A program made the translations under genes and the position numbers. A stretch of 64,000 nt of DNA from Paracentrotus lividus (lineage: Eukaryota > Echinodermata > Echinoidea > Camarodonta > Echinidae): assembly GCA_940671915.1 (NCBI GenBank), contig CALNVZ010003426.1, forward strand, positions 24,765,219 through 24,829,218. The letters are read 5' to 3'. Shown here in pieces: positions 10,441 through 21,831 of this stretch (its first letter is position 1; each line of letters opens with the position of its first letter). The notes beneath the pieces are model-generated. The model did not search any database and had not been told where the DNA came from. It saw nothing but the letters and a program-made list of their open reading frames with translations.

Positions 10441-12009
10441 AATGTTAATTAGCTAAATTATGAAGTGCAGAAAAACCATTTTCAGATGGGTGTGTTGCAA
10501 TATTTTCGCTGGCGCTCGCATATAAGACGCGGCGGTGTGTTTTAAAAGAATTTGGCGGCAGGAAATGGCGGGGGCGGGGGGGAGGGTACAAAGTTGATTC
10601 GCTGAACACACGGAAAACTATATAATCTTTTTCGCATGTTTGTAAGTGTCTACAGATAGAATTGGAGGGCTACAGCCCCGCCCCCCCGCTTATCCTGTCA
10701 TCCGCCTGGTTTCAAGAGAGATTACAATAAAAATGAAGATTATATGGAGTCATTTAATAAGAGCTTTGTCCTTTCGACTTCATGCTCGTAATCAAATTCA
10801 AGAGAGGTGAATATCATCTTGTTAGTTAGGTATATTAAAAAAAGCAATATGTGCTTTTTAAATGCACAGCCTCCATGTAATTAAAAAACTGTAAGCAAAA
10901 TTTTTGGCTCGCGCTCTTGCGCGCTCGGCCAGTGGTCCACCTTGCCTCGCCGTTCGATAGGTCCGAATTATAGGTTAAAAAGAAATGTTGGCTACAAGAT
11001 TCAACTAGCATTCATATGTGCTTTTTTTTCGCCCGCATCTTTTGGAAATTTGGTCATCTGTGGTGTGGATGAATATTGAAGTAGAAATGAGGGCAAAATA
11101 TGCCTGAAATACAAGGCAAAGTTCACGTGTTTGAAAAGGCGAGGTGCATCTTAACTTGTTAAGGGAATTAAAAAGAAAATAGAAGATATAAGCCACAACT
11201 GTGCTCATAACTCCCACATTCAGGCAGTAAAGACAGCAAAATTGTTCGGGCTCGCGCTTGCGCGCTGCCAGGCAAGTTCAATCGCTTGCGAAAAAGTCTG
11301 CTTTTCATTATTTTTTAAACCCTTTATAAAAAAATCCTTATTAGAAAGGATCTGTTTAAAAATAAGAGTGGAACAAAAGTAAAAAAATACACTACTTTAG
11401 AGGTCATTATAAGGCCAGAGAATTTTGGGGCTCGCGCTTTCGCGGCTGTCGTAGTTCGTAAAAAGTGCCATGACTGATGTCCTGAACTGCCAAAAGTGAA
11501 GTAAGTATTAGATGTTAAATTTTCGCTCACGGTCTTCGTGTTCACAACAATATTTTGCCAAGAGGGAGTTATGCATCACTCGTAGAGGAATATTAAAAAG
11601 AAAATCATGACTTAATAAAGCTGCCTTCGGGTAGTTTATGAGCCAAATTTTCGGGCTCGCGCTTCGCGCTCGCAAAGTTTGCTGTTTAGAAAAGCGGCAC
11701 TTTTTCAATTTTCGAGAAACCCCCCCCCGGAAAATCACTAGTCTACGGGCCTGAAGCCATGATCACGCATTTAAAAGAATTCTTTTAAACGTGACCGCGC
11801 ATGCGTAACGTGATAGATGCGAACTCCCTTTCCACCCTCATAACAATAATTGAACACTTATAAGGTGATACCGCTTCCCCGGCTCCAACACGCTCTGCCT
11901 CCAGTATTCCGCGGCTTCTCCACAGATTATTTCAGTTTTGGGACTAATTACAGAACTTTATGTTTATTTATCGTGATTAACGAACCTGTCGCGGAATGGA
12001 CGACGCCCT

Positions 12010-12320
12010 ATTTCGTTTTCGGAATACGACCCTTCGGAATGACGAACCCTATTTCGTTTTCGGAATTACGAACCTTCGGAATGACGAACCCTATTTCGTT
12101 TTCGAAATGACGAACCTTCGGAATGCACGGAACCCTTTTTTGCGTTTTCGAATGAGCGAACGTTCGGAATATCAAACGCTTCGATACGCCAGCAAATGTT
12201 CGGCATTAACGAAACCCTTTCTTTATTTTTCGGATAAACGAGACCTCGAGGTGATATTGTTGTTTTACGTGTTTCGGAATGACGAACCTTCGGAATAACG
12301 AACCTTCGGAATTACGAAGT
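12010..12320. repeat. Right subterminal array, inverse of the left one
   Basis: Units of ACGAACCTTCGGAAT and CCCTATTTCGTTTTCGGAAT repeat about ten times in the opposite orientation to the left array, more diverged between 12120 and 12260. This symmetry is the main evidence that 9529-12962 is one element. Confidence 0.8.
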
Positions 12321-12436
12321 GTAACCACTTTGGTTTGGCGTTGGTATGGAGGCGTCGGAGCTAAACCAACGCTCGCTACCGCACGCTACCGTTTAACCAA
12401 CGCTAAAGCAACGACGGCTTTAGTAGTGCACCGCTA

Positions 12437-12833
12437 AAGCCCGCCTCACACTGTGCGATTTGCTGCGATGCGATTTTGGAGGAAAAGTGTTATAACATTC
12501 AAACAATGAAATTCATGCTTTCCAAAGTTCTGGGTATTCCTCTGAATACTAAAATTGAAATTCACGGCGATTGCGAACCCCCTTCTCTGATGTATAAAAT
12601 CAAATTGTTTCCATATCGCAATGACGTCACAGCGATCTTGCGATTTTAAGCTTAATTGAACTTTACTCTTATTTAAATGCTCGAATTGGAACGAAATCTC
12701 GATTACATTGTTCCTGTACGACTTTTACGTCTCATAACATACTTTTGCATGTTTCAAAATGTCACATTTATTGCATACTGCCATTTGTTCCAAAAATCGC
12801 ATCGCAGCAAATCGCCCAGTGTGAGACGGGCTT
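12437..12833. mobile_element. Nested MITE with ~40-bp TIRs
   Basis: The left end AAGCCCGCCTCACACTGTGC continues into GATTTGCTGCGATGCGATTTT. The right end is its reverse complement with about two mismatches (GCAGCAAATCGCCCAGTGTG, then AGACGGGCTT). The element is about 397 bp and sits inside the right arm of the larger 9529-12962 element, so it inserted later. Confidence 0.7.
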
Positions 12834-12962
12834 ATAAGGCAACGCCCGTGTTTTCGATTGTTTTCCAATTTTGTGCGCGGTGACGAGCGTTGTCGAAATT
12901 CGGCCCCCTCTACCTACCGTTCAAGGAACGCTCCAGCAAACTTTGGGCGGTGAGACCGGGCC

Positions 12963-13645
12963 TTCAGACCCGTTCCTTGCAAAGTTTATTTAAGTTTAGA
13001 GCTCTAGAATTTTCCGCTCGCGGAAAATCATTTGAGGAGGACCAACAAAAAAGGTCTATAATTATTATTTCCTACTAAAAAGAATCCGATGCATACAACT
13101 CCCAAAACATTTTGTGCAATAGGCCTTTTGACACTCCGAAGGTAACGCATTTTTTATTGTACCTTCGTTGATAAAGAAATCTGTATTCATGATTCATAAA
13201 AAAGCAGGATTCGATTTCCGCTCGCGCTTTGCGCTCGCATTAAATTAAAATATTTGCAGAGGAAATAAAAATTGATAAGCTACGTGTATGTATGGACAGC
13301 AAATCATCCCCAGATCTTGGGATAGGATTATATGCCACTGGTACAAAAAAAACTATATAAAACAAATCGATGAGCAGAACTGGAGTATTTGGCCCGGGCG
13401 CACATGATATAGATACGCCACTGTGTGTAAATTTGCAATGAGACGTTTAGGGTCTATTTTCAGGGTTGCGAGGACACGCATGGGTAGCACTTTTTTCTTT
13501 GAGTGACCCCCCCCCCCCGGAATGGACCATGAATAAGGGTCAGTAAAATGGACCCATTTCAGGATATGTATTTTAATGGAAATAATATAAAAGAAATTCT
13601 AACGGTAACGGCAACAATGAATAGAGGGCTATCTAATAATATATA
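12963..13645. other. Intergenic, no gene seen
   Basis: Contains one CGCTCGCGCTTTGCGCTCGC core near 13219 and a C run near 13507. I see no coding or RNA signal. Confidence 0.5.
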
Positions 13646-14626
13646 GGGGAGAGTGGGGTTAGTTGGAACACGGGGTTAGTTGAAACATTGTAATTTTCTT
13701 TAATGGCTATAAAGATATTTATGCAAATCTACCCTCAGGTTGTTGCTATTAGTAACTGCCATCCACCACATTTTGGACAGCATACATGCTTCAAGCCTCG
13801 TGAAGTTAGAAAGCAATGTTTGTTTTTTCACCTTCTGAGTAAATTTTGTCACTTTTACAAAATAATGTTTTATTATCTCAGAGAAGATCATAAATTAAGT
13901 TGGCCAATTTTTGAATATAACAAACAGATATACCAAGCTACAAAACAAGGTTAAATAAACGACAGGTTGTTGTCCGTCTTTTGTGCTGTAAGCTTACATT
14001 AATGTCAAATGGGCCTCTGGGGTTAGTTGGAACATTTTGAACGGGGTTAGTTGGAACATGTACTAAGTAAATAGGTTTCAGCTGAATAAATAAATAAAAA
14101 TCATATAATTCAGTGAAGTGTTCCGAAATATTCCTACACAAAAAGTCATGTATATATATATTATTAGCGCACACTGGACAATTTTATTGCAGAATTCTAC
14201 TTCACAGGACTTCTGAATATCTCTATGTAAGTGGATGCTATATCAAGTGTAATAAAACATGAAGTAAAAAAAAAAATTGAACACCAATCTTTAATATTCT
14301 AATTAGAATAAATAAAGCGAATAAGCTGAACCCATGCAATAATGTTTTAGGTAGTTTAAATATAATTCTGAAGATAACATGCACAATGTTTCAACTTACC
14401 CCATACCATGTTTCAACTAACCCCGTGTCTGTTGGAACACTTGACATGGTCTTGTTGAAGATGAATTTTTTCCGGAACCATCACTAAGTTTAAGAATTTT
14501 ATGGGGGTACATTTTGTAGCATACAGATATGCACTCCAGTTGATTGTTTATTGTTTCTTGAAATAAATCCTCTTTTGTTTTACGGCCATTTTTGTGAAAA
14601 ATGTTTCATATAACCCCGCTCTCCCC
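13646..14626. mobile_element. ~980-bp MITE with GGGGTTAGTTGGAAC repeats
   Basis: The left end GGGGAGAGTGGGGTTAG is mirrored by TAACCCCGCTCTCCCC at the right, and both ends are flanked by TA, the target typical of Tc1/mariner-like elements. GGGGTTAGTTG(G/A)AAC recurs inside near 13656, 13672, 14018 and 14043, and in reverse near 14390 and 14410. Its weak open frames have no recognisable domain. Confidence 0.75.
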
Positions 14627-17205
14627 TAATTATGCAGGTGTCAAAAATTTTCGGCCTTCGGCCCATCATTAAGGTCATCAAGTTTTGGCCATAGGGGTAG
14701 GTTCCTGAGTTGGTACATCGGGTCAGTCGTCCATTGTTTCCCCTCCCCCCTTTTTTTTCTCTTCCTTTTTTTTCTGCCCCCCCCCCGCCGATCCACGGCC
14801 TGCTACTCCTGCAATCATGATACAATTAAGTCAAGAATACCCGCCCTCCCGCTATGCCCTGATGGGCCCTAGAGGCTATATTCTGGAGCGAAGACTGAGT
14901 TTGTATCAGTAACAGGGCCGCGGAGCGTTTTTGAATTAAGTGGAGGGGCTGAGCCGAAAGTGGGGGGGGGGGGGGGGGGGGGTGGGGGGGGGGGGGGGGG
15001 GGCTCCTGAAGGTAAGCTCGTCCCCGGCCCCCGGCCCCTGTGATGCATCGGATCATCGAGATGATCGCACAATAACTGTGCAAAACTGCAACTCAAGCCA
15101 AACTCATCTCGGCTTAATATTGAAAGTCACACTTTTCAGAATGCCCATTTTGAAACAGATTTAATTCAGGGGCATAGACTGGGGTGCACGTCTCTAGGCC
15201 TCTCTATATTCTGGACTCAGTTCACTCTTCTGTATATTACAAATTTTGTGAGTTGAAAAAGTTCTCTTCTGAACCTGCTATGAATTAAAATGATTTTCAT
15301 TCCCTCCGCCCCATCAAAATATTCGCGTTAGCGTTTTTTTTTTTTTTTTTTAATGACGCCGTGGCGTCACGAAAGTATTCGGTCGCCAAACGCCATCTCA
15401 GTTTGATTTTGTCCATTATGAAGGATATACTTACCCTGCACCGGGCTGCACCTATAGAAATATGACTATAGGGTTATTTCAACTTATGAATGTTTCAAAT
15501 TACGATTTTCTAAACGTCACTTGCGAGCTGCTCTCCCATTAGGCTATGTTATGCGATGAGATTCTATAAATTGCAGTTTTTAGTAGACTTGATTATTTCA
15601 CCTATCATCAATCAATATACCGAGTGAGTCAGAAAAGCTTAGAAAAAACTAAACACCTACGTGTAGAAAAATGTCAATAAAAAGAAAACCAATAATATAC
15701 TCCTCCTGCATCTTCTGGAACCATTTTGGTATGTCTTCCACTGTCTTCACGCTTGGATGATCAACACGGCACATTGTTTGAGAACATGTAAATATTGAAT
15801 TTTGCAAAAGTTGGACTAAATCAAAATAGCAAAAGCTATCAAAAAGCAACTGCATCCTGATTATAATAGCGTAACTTTTCAACGAAAATGTCTTGCGCTA
15901 AATAACTTGGCAAAGGTGTTGTTACACTTATCGACTGCATTTCGTGTGAAAATGAGAGTGAAAATGAGATAGATATGTAGAGTCAAGCATGAGTGAGCAC
16001 ACGTCAAAGACAAAATAATCATTTTCAAAAGTAATAACAGGCCTTTTTGAGCGACAAATTACTCTTTGATGTGTCCTCGGTGGATTTCTTAATGATCAAT
16101 CTCATTTTTGCACAGATTCTAATCGATATGTGTAACAATACCCTTGCGAAGTTATTTGACTCAAAACATTTTTGTTAAAAAGTTATGTTATTTTAATCAG
16201 GATTGAGTTGCTTTTTCTGAGCTTTTCTGTTAGCTCAGTTTGTTGTTTTCATTGGTGGATTATCCACCTCTATGTTTTGTCCCCACTTTCTCACAATAAT
16301 AATGTTCATGTTCGCAAACGATGCATCGTGTTCATTCAAGCGTAAAGACATACCTCACTAAGATGCGGGAGAAGTTACTCTTTTAGAATTATAATTTAGG
16401 GTTCATTAATTGTTTTTCTTTTTATTGAAATTTTTCTAGGTGTTTATACCGGTAGTTTTTTTTTCTGACACATTCGGTAGATCCCCTTCTAAGTAAAAAA
16501 AATAAAAGTACTCACAAATACATTTTTTCGTAGCTCTTCAACAAGAATCGTGAAAAATCATGAAAAACATAATTATATATGGGAGGGCAACTCACTGCAG
16601 GTTGATTGTCTCCTTTAAAAATCCCAGTAAATAATACGCTCGGCGCGCGCGCGCGGATATACGGACGCCCCGCGCGCGCGGGCACGGTGCGAAATTAGTT
16701 TCGAGATAATTTTGACAGCAAACCCTTGAGCGTGTGATAATGGCCAGGAAATTCATTATATTCTGGTTTATTTATATATAGCCCGATCGGTAAGTGACAT
16801 TTTTATTTGATAAAATTGTTTTTTATCTGCTTTAAATGAAATTTAAGGGTGAGATGTGGAGGATTTTGATGAAAAATGCTTGGGAGTGAACAGCTGGTGA
16901 GACTGAAATGAGCGTCCATCAAGATCTAATTCCAGCAGGTAGCTATCGCTCGCCCAGGCGGCCGAGCCCGGCTAGTTGGCTGTGCAAGCTGTGCTGCCTT
17001 TGCTTTATAGTTTGGCTGTCTTTGACTTAGATCTAGTACAATGTTACATAAATGTATGAAGGAATTGCCTAAGTCTGTGCACCTAAAATTTGACCTCAAT
17101 TACAATAGAAAGTAAAATATTATTTTAAGATTCATCAATGTTATTCCATTCATCATATTGGATGGGGGGGGGGGGGGGGGGGGTCCGTTATCCCGACATT
17201 TTTGT
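14627..17205. other. Intergenic, low-complexity tracts, no firm gene
   Basis: Holds a G tract (14962-15001), a T tract near 15337, a CG-alternating patch near 16640-16680 (GCGCGCGCGCGCG twice), and a second G tract (17164-17183). A minus-strand frame at 15649-15882 reads somewhat protein-like (see findings), but I could not tie it to a family or to splice sites. Confidence 0.45.
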
Positions 17206-18247
17206 GGGCGTTTCACGAAACCGAACTTCTTGAAGTTGACGGTTCTTGACTAAATCGGAGATAGTGAACAACTTGTCCACAAGCGGGTTCCACGAAGCCC
17301 TCTCTGACAAGATCGAGGACAACAAGCTGACTAAATATTTTATGACGGCTCCGGACCTGTCATATCGTTTGGAGAGCGCTGATACGTCAATCAAACGCAA
17401 TTTATGGCAAGCGATCGGTTTACTTTTAGGCGATTTATATTTGGCGCAGCAATCTTGATTTTCTCATTTATGTTCATATAAAATGTGACAACCTCTGGAT
17501 CTTAGTCTAAAATGCAGAAAATAAATGGTTTTTAATGATCGAGTGCTTTTTATATCCAATCAAGAAATAATATGGAGTAAATAGATCCTCTCATATTGGG
17601 TAAATTTGTAATCATCATTTAGCCTACCATAAAGCTACATAAAGAGACCCGTAAAGACTATGTTGGTAGTAAAATCGATCTCATTAGTCCCAAAATATTT
17701 TAATAAGTAGTTTTGAATAGATATTTTAAAAATTTGTAATGTATTCTTGATTTCTTTTTGTCAGCGAACAAAAAATAGAGGAAAAACCTCAATCTCGCTC
17801 CATTTTCAGCTAGCATAATTTTTTCATAGTCTGTTTTACAAAACATCATATTAGCACATGCGGGGGTACCCGTCTCATGTTCCGACGTGGTCTTATTAAT
17901 TTCATGATCGACACCTTCTTAATAATAATATATGCAGTAGTAACTGGGTGTATTTTAAAACATATTTTTATACATTTTACATAATGCTACGAGTTTTCAT
18001 ACTATTTTTGACCGATTTCATCACGTCAATTTTCGATAATATTGATTTTTTTCTAAAACATAATTTCTAAATATCAGCGAAACCATGATTAAGGCTATTC
18101 CTCGACATCATCTCCGATAACATCGATATCACAAGTTGTCTAACTTGGAAGAGCTTCGTGTAACCGACTTAGTAAGATTGGAGCTAACTACGTGGTTGGT
18201 GGATAAAGATACGACTCACTTGTCCATGGTTTTGTGAAACGCCCCCC
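17206..18247. mobile_element. Possible fold-back element with GGGCGTTTCACGAAAC ends
   Basis: GGGCGTTTCACGAAACC (17206) faces GGTTTTGTGAAACGCCCCCC (18228-18247). The ends resemble the CCTGGGGGGCGTTTCAT-type ends of the smaller elements at 53444 and 54229. The interior has an open frame at 17246-17458 with no family match. The TIR is short, so the call is tentative. Confidence 0.4.
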
Positions 18248-18599
18248 TGATGTCTTAAGCAGATAAAAACATCATCTTATGCTCTGGATTTATTCAAAAT
18301 TTGTGCAATAAATAGCAAAAATATTTGTGCTTTGTTACAAAAAACAATGTATGTTGTCCTAAAATTGCCGTCTTGTCCGGACAAACAACCTGTCCGGACA
18401 TAAACAACCGGGTATTCTATTACTGCGGCAGCCCGTACACAAAGTGTACGTACGGGCTGCGAGTTATTCCCATAAAAACATGAGGTGCCTTCGCTTTTCC
18501 AGGCTAGAATGTCAAAATTATTGAATAAAAAATTGACAAAACTATTTTATTTATTAGTTTATGTACTTACAATACTAGACGGATGACTATCCACGTTTT
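18248..18599. other. Intergenic, no gene seen
   Basis: Includes two TGTCCGGACA palindromes near 18378 and 18399, similar to the ends of the 1939-2161 element, and a short inverted repeat around CCCGTACACAAAGTGTACGTACGGG near 18430. Nothing else is seen. Confidence 0.45.
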
Positions 18600-18827
18600 T
18601 CATGATGATCATAAAGCAAAAAAATGGCGTCAGAATTGCTATTTCAGTGTAGTTAAATGACTCACATTCGCAGTGTTTAGTTTGCAACACGCATGCGCGA
18701 CATCGGCAGCAGCTATATAGTATTTTCACGGAGATCAGATGAGACTCTGAAATTGACTGGAAAATACAAGATTTCTTCAAGTGCACACAATTTTTAGGAA
18801 TATCTTATTTGCGTCTAGTCTGTTTAG
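18600..18827 (+). promoter_or_regulatory. Candidate MADD upstream exon/promoter
   Basis: The MADD coding exon appears to begin at an acceptor (20945), so a 5' non-coding exon must lie upstream. At 18828 there is a strong GTAAGTGAC donor, preceded by GCATGCGCGA (18691-18700), a near match to the NRF1 motif common at housekeeping promoters. A similar donor stands at 16790 after a CG-rich patch. Either could be the first exon; only transcript data can decide. Confidence 0.25.
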
Positions 18828-19160
18828 GTAAGTGACATTACATAAATTATATTTTTGCTATATCTTACCCATTCTTAGTGGCATTTTTAACCATTCCAAA
18901 TCTAACTTGAAAAATTTTGAGGCAAAAAATTTCATGAAATAATTTACAAGAACAATGTTTTTAGATCCTAGATCTATACGATTTTTCGAAGGGCTTGTCA
19001 TTTTGTGTTGCAAGATTGGATAGATCTAGTGCCCATGTCTGCGCACTAACTCATTTTGCATGCAAGTTTTTTACTTTCATTTTTTGAGAATGGTTTAAAT
19101 TTTCAGGGTACCAAATAAAACTTGCTGAAAACCATTGTTAATCAATTATTTTCACAGTTT

Positions 19161-19773
19161 TTATGCCTCCGCCACCAAAGGTGGTGCCGGAGGCATCATC
19201 TTTTCGGGTTGTCCGTCCGTCCGTCCCGTTTGCTCGTTATCGCGATATCTCAAGAACCACTTGAGATATCAACTTCAAACTTGGGGATGGTATGTATCAC
19301 TATAGGAAGATCATCTTATTAGATTTTGGAGTATGTAGGTCAAAGGTCAAGGGTCACAGAGGTCAAAATTGTGAAATTCCATGTATTGAGTTTGTCATTG
19401 CGATATCTCAAGAACCGCTTGAGATATTAACTTCAGACTTAAGGGTGGTATGTATCACCGTAGGAAGATGATCTGTACAAATTTTGGAGTATGTAGGTCA
19501 AAGGTCAAGGGTCACAGACTTCAAATTGTGAAATTTCATGTATTGTTTTAGTTATCGCCATACGAAGACCATCTTATTATATTTTGGAGTGTGTAGGTTA
19601 AAAAAAGTTAGGAGGGACTATGATCTAATAAGATTTGGGGTCACAAGGTCAAAGGTCAAGGTCAAAGATATCTTTGTATAAAGGAAAATGAATAGATGAA
19701 TGTGCTGTATATTTCTGATCTGGCAATGACGGAGGCATATATTTCGACCGCGCGCGGTCGAGGATTCATCTTG
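19161..19773. mobile_element. Interspersed repeat starting with a GCCTCCGCCACC hairpin
   Basis: The left end GCCTCCGCCACC pairs with the adjacent GGTGGTGCCGGAGGC. The body carries CCGTCCGTCCGTCC, then two imperfect ~168-bp units containing GCGATATCTCAAGAACC, GGTATGTATCAC and TATGTAGGTCAAAGGTCAAG. The right end has GACGGAGGCATA and a CGACCGCGCGCGGTCG palindrome. This pattern is familiar as a dispersed repeat of marine invertebrates. A weak, diverged relative may lie at about 60020-60350. Confidence 0.6.
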
Positions 19774-20945
19774 TTTGTATCAAAATGGATTGTTGAGGTA
19801 AAGATTGAAGGTTGATATTAATTGAGGGTTTTGTTCTATCAAATTCGCGCATTTACGTGGGTGCGCAGACATAGGCACTGTGCACACTAAGGCACTCTAC
19901 TTGGTCTGTATTATGATGGATAGCCCCGGAACGCTGCCACGAACGGTAGCAAATAAAGCTTGCTGAGAATTACTGTTTATTTATCATTTTCACTGTTTTT
20001 CTTATCCGCATTGATTTGCTGATGTTATGATTGAAAAGTGATGCTAGTTGGATGTATTCATCATTGCACATTTAAATGGGTCCCCAGATCTAGGTGCTCT
20101 TAGTCTTAGTTATACCATACCACCCAGACCGTAGCCAAGCTAAGCCTAGGACTAGGACTAGAAGGCATGTTCCAAAAAAGGGTCTAAAAATTCTACTTCC
20201 AATTGAAGAATTATGCATTGATACCCTGGATTACCCTATAATTCATTTTAGGTTTATGCCTGATTTTGCTAAAATTATTCTTAAGAAGTTTTCCCAGGAA
20301 ACAAGAGGGCAGCAGTCAGTGATTTTTAGCCTAGCCTGGTAGGTTCTGTATACTGTGCATTTCCCCTGAATTTTGGGTTCGTTTTGTTTGCCATGGAATG
20401 ATGGATTGTCATGTCTTTTGTTTTGACAGAGAATGTGGAATAAGAAATGAATTATGATTTGTCTATTGGCTTGAAACTGATGGCAAAGCTGCAGGAATGC
20501 AGCCGCCATCTCTTTTCCACAAAAATTAATTTAGTATCAGTTAAAATTATCTACATGTGTGGAATTCATTTCGATTAGAAGTTGAATGATTTTTTCACTC
20601 ATGACTTTTAATTATAAATTGTCAGCCTCAGACAGGATACCAGTACATGTAGTCCTTACGGGGTAAATTGTAAATTTCCCTCTCTAAAAAAAAAATCCCC
20701 CAGAAACATCATGAATCATGGACCCACATACAGTGAATGTATGTACCTAAGGATTTATAGACTATGATAACTAGTGAGATAATATATATTTCAGTATATA
20801 GTGTATGATAAATTATCCGCTACTGTATTTACAAAGTACTATGTGCATAAAGGCAAGTATATGATCCAACTTTGACTTTAATAAATGTTATTGCTGTCTT
20901 AACAATGATACAGTTAACTATTTTTATTTTAATTTTCTATTTTAG
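19774..20945 (+). other. Non-coding stretch upstream of the MADD coding exon
   Basis: Probably part of the MADD 5' intron. It includes a partial duplicate (19945-20000) of the sequence at 19106-19160 that flanks the preceding repeat. The open frame at 20094-20342 has no family signature and overlaps no splice pattern. Confidence 0.45.
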
Positions 20946-21202
20946 ATCGTCATGCATGTACATGTAAAGAGGCAATTCTGTCTACATTGAAAGAGAACTG
21001 TAATAATCTTTGCAGCACCGCTCTTTTTTCTTCTTGATTTGTTACTGCTACTGTGCCACACCAAGTATGACTTGAAGCAGAGGAGGAGAAACATAGTGTA
21101 GAAGAAAATGTCCAAAGGTGGAGAACATTTTGAAGCAGCATTTTAGAGGCCATACACTGTAGCAGAAGTTTTTTCCCCACAACTGTAATAGATTCAACAA
21201 AA
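20946..21202 (+). other. MADD: MADD 5' UTR (3' part), with short upstream ORFs
   Basis: A polypyrimidine stretch and TTTTAG acceptor end at 20945. The following 257 bases lead to the MADD start codon. They contain several upstream ATGs that stop quickly (for example at 20952, 20956, 21067 and 21108), which could dampen translation. The exon start is inferred from the acceptor only. Confidence 0.45.
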
Positions 21203-21831
21203 ATGAACAAAAAAGAATATCTCTGCCCACGATTGCTAGACTATATTCTAGTAGTTGGGGCACGTTGTCCAAATCACAACAATGATGTTGCGCAAACACC
21301 CGAACTTCTGCGGCGCTTTCCCCGGGAAGATCATGAAGACTTCCCGCTTCCAAAAGATGTGGTCTATTTTTGCCAACCGGAAGGCTGTCTCACAGTTGGC
21401 CAGAAGAGATTTAGCATGCGAGAAAACACATCCTTTGTGTTCACACTTACGGAGAAGGATACAGCACGGGTGAGATATGGTATTTGTGTGAACTTTTACA
21501 GACCTTTCAAAGTCTCTGAGCGCAAATCAAGTAGTTCATCGGAAAAGCGAGAGAAGTCGCTTCTTAACATGAGGCAGCATTCAAGCAGTAGTAATGATAC
21601 CCTGAACATTCCTGATGACATGACAGAAGTGCAGAAGTCACCCAGGACACGCAGGAGGTTGAAACAGGCGAAGAAGATCCGTAATAACTCTTTAACGTCC
21701 CTCTGTATACTGAGTCACCACCCTTTCATTTCCACGTTTCGAGAATGTCTCTTTATCCTGAGGAAGCTGATTGATTCTTGTAATGAGAGGACAAGCAGTC
21801 GCAAGGTTGGAGGATCAAGATCATCACTCAG
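21203..21831 (+). CDS. MADD: MADD exon 1: start codon and uDENN
   Basis: Encodes residues 1-209 plus two bases. The ATG at 21203 is chosen because [20 protein letters not shown] aligns with the family start, with no conserved residues upstream. It includes [30 protein letters not shown] and [20 protein letters not shown], typical of uDENN, then a basic/Ser-rich insert (about 100-160) and [19 protein letters not shown]. Donor GTAATC, phase 2. Confidence 0.95.

Larger units (their letters stand above)
9529..12962. mobile_element. 3.4 kb TIR element with inverted subterminal TTCCGAAGGTTCG arrays
   Basis: The left end (CCCGGTCTCACCGCCC, then CTTTGCTGGAGCGTTCC) is mirrored at 12924-12962 (GGAACGCTCCAGCAAA, then GGGCGGTGAGACCGGG). 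Inside each TIR is an array of ATTCCGAAGGTTCGT-like units: forward at about 9945-10205 and reverse-complemented at about 12010-12320. The interior holds a tRNA-derived SINE, four GGCTCGCGCTT-type cores and a nested MITE. No transposase frame is visible, so it is non-autonomous or decayed. The target duplication is not clear. Confidence 0.65.
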
